Positions 59,926-64,000 of a DNA stretch of 64,000 nt are shown here, piece after piece (the first letter of the stretch is position 1; each line of letters starts with the position of its first letter). The notes beneath the pieces are model-generated. The model had not been told where the DNA came from, did not search any database, and saw only the letters and a program-made list of their open reading frames with translations. Source of the DNA: a bacterium (lineage in GTDB: Bacteria > Desulfobacterota > Binatia > DP-6); NCBI GenBank assembly GCA_026129405.1, contig JAHCID010000003.1, positions 371,257 through 435,256 on the forward strand. Direction: 5' to 3'. The translations under genes and the position numbers were made by a program.

Positions 59926-61989
59926 TCAGCGCGGGCGGGCCGGCGTCGGCGCCATCTCGTACTGGAAGGCCGCGATGCGCGGGCGGCCGTCGCGCCGCTC
60001 GATCGTCCACGTGGCCGTGCCGCGCATCTCGCCCTGCGTGCCGTCGCGATTGCGGTAGGTCACCACGAAGGGGCCGCGCGCGGTCACCCGCACGTCGCGC
60101 GTCGTGAGCCGCAGGTCCGGCAGCGTGTACTGGACGTCGTCGATGTCGAGGAACGCCTTGCGATAGGCCTCCGCGATCTGCGTGAGCCCGGCGCGGCCGT
60201 TCTCGGTGGCGTCGCGCGCGAAGAGCGCCATCAGGCGGTCGACGTCGCGATCCTCGTAGGCGAGCCGGAAGTCCTGCACCAGCGTGCGGGCCTCGGCGAG
60301 GGTAGGCGGCCCGACGGTGAGCTCGGTGTCCGGCGGCGCCTGCTGCGGCGCCTCCTGCGGCGCCGCCGCCGCGGCGTCCGCCGGCGCCGCGGCGACGGCG
60401 TCGGCGTTCGCGGCGGTCTCCGAGGCGGGGACCGGATCGCGGGCGTCGGCCGGCTCCGCCGCGGCCTCGGCCGGCGGGCTCTCCGCCGCGGGGCCGGACG
60501 CCGGCTCCCGGGCGGAACGGCGTCCGGAGCTGCGACCGGTGGGGCCGGAGCCGGGGACTCGGGCACGGCCGCCGGCGCGGGCGCGACCGACGGTGATCGT
60601 CCTCCGAGCCGCTCGAGGAGCGGCGCGACGAGCGGCGCCACGAGGTCGGGACGCATCATCCCGATCGCAACCGCACCGCCGAGCGCCACGAGCACGGCGA
60701 GGGCGAGGAGCAGCCGCCCGATCCCGTCGGAGGCCGCCGCCGGCGGCGGAGCGGGGCGGCGCCGCAGCCAGGCGGGGACCGCGCGGCGCGGGATCGGCCT
60801 GCGTCGCGAGCGCGGCCTGGGCCGCGGCGGCGGTCTGGGCCGACGCCCCCATCGCCGCGCGCGGTGCCGCGAAGCGCGGCCCCTGCTCGGCGGCGACCGG
60901 CGCCGGCGTGGGCACGACGGCGAGCGGGCCGGCATGCACGGCGGTCGGTGCACTCCGCGGCGGGGGCGTCGCCATCGGCGCGGGCGCCAGCGTCAGGGGG
61001 CGGCGACCGGCATCGGCGCAGACGGCCTCGACTCCACCGGCGGCGCGAGGGGCCGCGGGCTCGGGCGGGGTCGTGGCGGGTGCCGGGGCCGCCGCGACGG
61101 GAGTCGGCGACGCCGCGACCGGCGCGGTGGCTGCCGTGGCGGGTGCCGGGGCCGCCGCCTGTGCCGCCGGATCCTCGGGGGGGAGCAGGCGCGCGTAGTC
61201 GGCCCACGCCTCGTCGACGACGTCGGCGGTGATCTTTCGCTGCCCCGCGGCGAATCCGCTGACCAGGCTGGCGTCGCAGAGCACGTTGACGATGCGCGGG
61301 ATGCCGCCGGTGACCGCGTGGATGCGCGCGACCGCCTCGGGCGTGAAGAGCTCGAGGTCCGGCGCACCGACCTGCTCCAGGCGCCGGCGCATGTAGGCGG
61401 CCAGCTCGTCCGGGCCGAGCGCCCGCAGGCGCACGTGCATGGCGATGCGCTGGCGGAGCTGACGCAGGCTCCCCTGGGCGAGCTTCTGCTCCAGCTCCGG
61501 CTGCCCGGCGAGGAGGATCTGGAGGATCTTCTCGCTGCCGGTCTCCAGGTTCGAGAGCAGCCGCAGCTCCTCCAGCACGCGCGCGTCGAGGTCCTGGGCC
61601 TCGTCGATGAGGAGCACGACGTTGCCGCCGGCGCGCGTGTGCTCGAGCAGGAACTCGTTCAGGCGCTGGAGCAGGACGAGCTTGCGACCGCCGTCGACGG
61701 GAATGCCGAGCTCGGTGAGGATGTACTCGAGGATCTCGTCGAACGAGACCGTGGGGTGCAGCAGGAGCACCGTGCGCGTGCTCGGGTTGATGGAGTCGAG
61801 CAGGTAGCGCAGCAGCGTCGTCTTGCCGGTGCCGGCCTCGCCGACCAGGGAGAGGAAGCCCTTGCGTTGATCGATGCCGTAGACGAGGGCGGCGCAGGCC
61901 TCGTCGTAGCACGGGTTCCGATAGAGGAAGCGCGGGTCGGGCGTGACCCGGAACGGAGCCTCACGGAAGCCGTAGAACGCCTCGTACAT
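59926..61989 (-). CDS. ExeA-like AAA ATPase with C-terminal NTF2-like domain and an out-of-frame middle
   Basis: The 687-aa frame begins MYEAFYGFREAPFRVTPDP, typical of ExeA/GspA, followed by Walker A GEAGTGKTTLL and Walker B VVLLIDEAQDL (residues about 45-130). An Ala/Pro linker leads to a C-terminal NTF2-like domain (about 560-685). From about 60795 down to 60510 the frame turns Arg-rich. In the next frame the same DNA encodes a clean helix, GRLLLALAVLVALGGAVAIG, and a natural Pro/Ala linker. Two compensating indels therefore appear to hide the membrane helix. ExeA proteins help assemble secretion or glycan-export machinery through peptidoglycan. Confidence 0.8.
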   Translation of the reverse strand: MYEAFYGFREAPFRVTPDPRFLYRNPCYDEACAALVYGIDQRKGFLSLVGEAGTGKTTLLRYLLDSINPSTRTVLLLHPTVSFDEILEYILTELGIPVDGGRKLVLLQRLNEFLLEHTRAGGNVVLLIDEAQDLDARVLEELRLLSNLETGSEKILQILLAGQPELEQKLAQGSLRQLRQRIAMHVRLRALGPDELAAYMRRRLEQVGAPDLELFTPEAVARIHAVTGGIPRIVNVLCDASLVSGFAAGQRKITADVVDEAWADYARLLPPEDPAAQAAAPAPATAATAPVAASPTPVAAAPAPATTPPEPAAPRAAGGVEAVCADAGRRPLTLAPAPMATPPPRSAPTAVHAGPLAVVPTPAPVAAEQGPRFAAPRAAMGASAQTAAAAQAALATQADPAPRGPRLAAAPPRSAAGGGLRRDRAAAPRPRRARGARRCGCDRDDASRPRGAARRAAPRAARRTITVGRARAGGRARVPGSGPTGRSSGRRSAREPASGPAAESPPAEAAAEPADARDPVPASETAANADAVAAAPADAAAAAPQEAPQQAPPDTELTVGPPTLAEARTLVQDFRLAYEDRDVDRLMALFARDATENGRAGLTQIAEAYRKAFLDIDDVQYTLPDLRLTTRDVRVTARGPFVVTYRNRDGTQGEMRGTATWTIERRDGRPRIAAFQYEMAPTPARPR

Positions 61990-62001
61990 CCCGGACTCCG
62001 G

Positions 62002-62030
62002 ATGCTACGCGAGGTGCCGGTGAGGTGAAA
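62002..62030 (-). promoter_or_regulatory. Predicted promoter of the ExeA-like gene
   Basis: On the minus strand TTTCAC (62030-62025) and TAGCAT (62007-62002) are separated by 17 bases, 13 bases before the ATG at 61989. Confidence 0.45.
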
Positions 62031-62071
62031 GCCGCGGGCCGTATGGCACGCGGCATGGGGAGCGCGACGGC

Positions 62072-62833
62072 TCAGCGGAAGAGGTCGAGCTCGGGCCTGC
62101 GGACGAGGCTGCGGGCCCCCGTCGTCCCCGGCGTCCAACGCACGCCGCGCACGATCGCCGCGGCGACGCCGCTGTCCTTCTCCATGACGAGCCCCGCCGC
62201 GGCGGCCACCTCGTCGGCGAGCGCCACCACCGTGTGGTGCAGCTCGTGGCCGTGGAGGTCGCCGCGCCCGCGCAGGTCGAGCTGCGGATCCATGCCCGCG
62301 CACCCGAGCGCCACCTCGACGAGCCCCTCGCGCCAGGGCCGCCCGAAGGTGTCCGTGACCACCACCGCGACCTCGACCGCGAAGCGCGCCGCCAGCGCCG
62401 CGCGCAGCCGCTCCGCCGAGGCGTCGGGGTCGCGCGGCAGCAGCGTCAGGACGCCCGGCCCGACCCCGTTCGACTCGTCCACGCCCGCGTTGGCGCACAC
62501 CCAGCCGTGCCGGGTCTCGACGATCAGATGGCCGCGGTCCATGCGCACGATGCGCCGCGCCTCACGCAGCACGACCTCGACCGCGCGCGGGTCCTTGGTG
62601 CCGCTGCCCTGCGCGGCGATCTCGCGCGCGAAGGCCGACGGCTCGACGTCGGCGAGCGCGACCACCGCGCCCTCGGCCTTCGACACCACCTTCTGGCAGA
62701 CGACCACCACGTCGCCGGTGACGAGCCCGACCGCGGCCACCGCGTCGCACAGCAGCGCCGCGAGGTCCGCTCCCGGCTCGATCATCGGAAGCCCGGGAAC
62801 GGGAAGGACGACGACCGGCGCGGCCCTACTCAT
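62072..62833 (-). CDS. cofE: Coenzyme F420-0:L-glutamate ligase
   Basis: This 253-aa enzyme adds glutamate residues to F420-0 with GTP. Family features include VPGLPMIEPGADLA near the N-terminus, VVVCQKVVSKAEG, ANAGVDESN, VVVTDTFGRPWREG and GCAGMDPQLDLRG. The start overlaps the cofD stop by 4 bases (ATGA on the minus strand). There is no C-terminal nitroreductase domain, unlike actinobacterial FbiB. Confidence 0.93.
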   Translation of the reverse strand: MSRAAPVVVLPVPGLPMIEPGADLAALLCDAVAAVGLVTGDVVVVCQKVVSKAEGAVVALADVEPSAFAREIAAQGSGTKDPRAVEVVLREARRIVRMDRGHLIVETRHGWVCANAGVDESNGVGPGVLTLLPRDPDASAERLRAALAARFAVEVAVVVTDTFGRPWREGLVEVALGCAGMDPQLDLRGRGDLHGHELHHTVVALADEVAAAAGLVMEKDSGVAAAIVRGVRWTPGTTGARSLVRRPELDLFR

Positions 62834-63774
62834 GGGCGCGCACCTAGCGCCCGCAGCACCGCCGTCGCAAGCCGGGCCGCGTGCGCCGGCGTCTGCATGA
62901 CCGTGTCGGTGACGAGAACCTTGAAGCCCAGCGCCGCGATGCGCCCGGTCCAGGCCGCGTCCGCACCGTCGAGCACGAACCAGTCGACGAGGCCGCGGTA
63001 GAGCGCCGCCACCCCGCGCGGCGACACCTCGTGCCCGAGCCCGCGCAGCATGCGGTGCAACGGCCCCTTCAGCGGCCGGCCGCCGACGAGGGGACAGATC
63101 GCCGCCGCCGGAGCGCGCCGGCGCTCGAGCGCCCGGCGCAGCGCGGGAACCGCGAGCATGGGGCCGATCGACACCAGCGGGTTCGACGGCGCGACCACGA
63201 TCGCCGCCGCCGTGCGCAGCGCGGCGACGACGCCCGGCGCCGGCCGTGCCCCGGCGGCGCCGGCGATCTCGATCCGGCGCACGCGGCCGCGCGCCCGCCC
63301 GCGTACAAGGTAGTCCTGGAAGGCGAGGCGGCCGCGCTCGGTGTGGACGAACGTGCGCACCCGGTCGTTCGTCATCGGCAGCAGCGTGGCGCGGAGCCCG
63401 TATGCCGCCGCCAGCGACGCCGTGACCCGCGACAGCCTCCACCCCGCGCGCAGCCGCGCCGTGCGCACGATGTGCGTCGCGAGGTCGCGATCGCCGAGCC
63501 GGAACCATGCGGGCTCGCCCAGCGTCTCCAGCGCGCCCAGACACGCGAACGTCTCACCACGCAGCCCCCAGCCGCGGACGGGATCGCCGCGGCCCGTCAG
63601 CGTGTAGAGGACCGTGTCGAGGTCGGGCGCGACATGGAGTCCGTGGAACTCCTCGTCGTCGCCGGTATTGCCGATGACCGTGAGGCCGGTCGGGTCAGTG
63701 CGTCGCTGGAGTCCCGCAAGGAACCGCGCGCCGCCCACGCCACCCGCCAGCACCGTGATCCGCGTCGCCGGCAC
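62830..63774 (-). CDS. cofD: 2-phospho-L-lactate (or phosphoenolpyruvate) transferase, F420 synthesis
   Basis: This 314-aa enzyme joins the activated lactyl or enolpyruvyl moiety to Fo. It begins ITVLAGGVGGARFLAGL, then VIGNTGDDEEFHGLHV and APDLDTVLYTL, and later VVAPSNPLVSIGPML. These are standard CofD segments. It lies between cofH upstream (about 80 bases overlap) and cofE downstream (4 bases overlap), so these are one F420 operon. Confidence 0.93.
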   Translation of the reverse strand: MPATRITVLAGGVGGARFLAGLQRRTDPTGLTVIGNTGDDEEFHGLHVAPDLDTVLYTLTGRGDPVRGWGLRGETFACLGALETLGEPAWFRLGDRDLATHIVRTARLRAGWRLSRVTASLAAAYGLRATLLPMTNDRVRTFVHTERGRLAFQDYLVRGRARGRVRRIEIAGAAGARPAPGVVAALRTAAAIVVAPSNPLVSIGPMLAVPALRRALERRRAPAAAICPLVGGRPLKGPLHRMLRGLGHEVSPRGVAALYRGLVDWFVLDGADAAWTGRIAALGFKVLVTDTVMQTPAHAARLATAVLRALGARP

Positions 63775-64000
63775 CGTCCGCTCCGATCCGACCGTAGAGC
63801 GTGGTGCGCTGGACGGGCGTGCGGCCCATGGCGCGCACCAGCGCCTCGATCTCTTCCACCGACGTGTACTCGCCCGCGTCGGCGCCCGCTTCGCGCGAGA
63901 TGCTCTCTTCCATGAGGGTGCCGCCGAAGTCGTTGCAGCCGGCGCGCAGCGTGTACTGCGACAGCCGGTGGCCGAGCTTCACCCACGAGGTCTGGAGGTT
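63695..64000 (-). CDS. cofH: Fo synthase subunit CofH, C-terminal part (cut by the window edge)
   Basis: Only the last 101 codons are inside the window; the start lies beyond position 64000. The visible residues (NLQTSWVKLGHRLSQ, AGCNDFGGTLMEESISREAG, TSVEEIEALVRAMGRTP) match the C-terminus of CofH, the radical SAM subunit that makes the deazaflavin Fo with CofG. The last 35 residues are not conserved and overlap the start of cofD. Confidence 0.88.
   Translation of the reverse strand, partial: NLQTSWVKLGHRLSQYTLRAGCNDFGGTLMEESISREAGADAGEYTSVEEIEALVRAMGRTPVQRTTLYGRIGADGAGDADHGAGGWRGRRAVPCGTPATH

Noticed and set aside
1-64000. Insertion sequences, transposases, integrases, phage genes, rRNA genes or CRISPR arrays
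   Set aside because: None found; the only tyrosine recombinase is the housekeeping XerC-like protein.

Overview
The window is about 70% G+C DNA from a Gram-negative bacterium. Lnt (lipoprotein N-acyltransferase), a Wza-like outer-membrane export lipoprotein, GlnD and MurJ all point to a two-membrane cell wall. Coenzyme F420 genes, an ExeA-like ATPase and a 7TM/ATP-grasp pair fit an uncultured high-GC deltaproteobacterium-like lineage (for example Myxococcota, Desulfobacterota or Binatota). I cannot name a genus from sequence alone. Genes are densely packed. Four-base start/stop overlaps (ATGA, GTGA) are routine, and several promoters follow the pattern TTGnnn-N17/18-TAnnnn.

Region 1 (144-17990, all +) is an exopolysaccharide cluster: export lipoprotein, chain-length protein, a degenerate tyrosine-kinase-like ATPase, an O-antigen ligase/polymerase-like protein, GT4 and GT2 glycosyltransferases, two polysaccharide deacetylases, an asparagine-synthetase-like amidotransferase, a fused initiating sugar transferase-ligase, a sulfatase-superfamily membrane enzyme, a radical SAM protein and a DPM-like GT2. 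The mix resembles the polysaccharide loci that accompany PEP-CTERM/exosortase systems, but no exosortase is visible here.

Region 2 (17991-25040) is an accessory block. Divergent remnants of a beta-propeller gene are followed by two divergent PadR regulators around a 23-bp palindrome, then a ferritin-like diiron protein, an FtsX/MacB-type permease, a type III polyketide synthase and an ABC ATPase in one tight operon. This is the strongest candidate for an undescribed system, probably a small lipid or polyketide made and moved by a dedicated transporter.

Region 3 (25189-44860) is mostly housekeeping: MoxR-type AAA/VWA pair, MutS, a frameshifted N-acetylmuramoyl-L-alanine amidase, GlnD, a XerC-like recombinase with a probable N-terminal frameshift, TrpS with a predicted Fe-S motif, ScpA, ScpB and an RluB-like pseudouridine synthase with a CTG start. 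Facing these on the minus strand are MurJ, Lnt, an exported unknown and a receiver-histidine kinase.

Region 4 (45140-49742) carries tRNA-fMet, tRNA-Cys and tRNA-Leu, a type II NADH dehydrogenase, small proteins, a metallo-beta-lactamase-fold protein and a pterin carbinolamine dehydratase. Region 5 (49787-55475) is a second glycan locus: a glycoside hydrolase-glycosyltransferase fusion, an ABC exporter, a CgeB-like glycosyltransferase and the truncated start of its paralogue. Region 6 (55476-64000) holds an acyl-CoA dehydrogenase, an inactive-transglutaminase/7TM protein with its ATP-grasp partner, an ExeA-like ATPase with an internal out-of-frame segment, and the F420 genes cofE, cofD and cofH (cut by the window edge).
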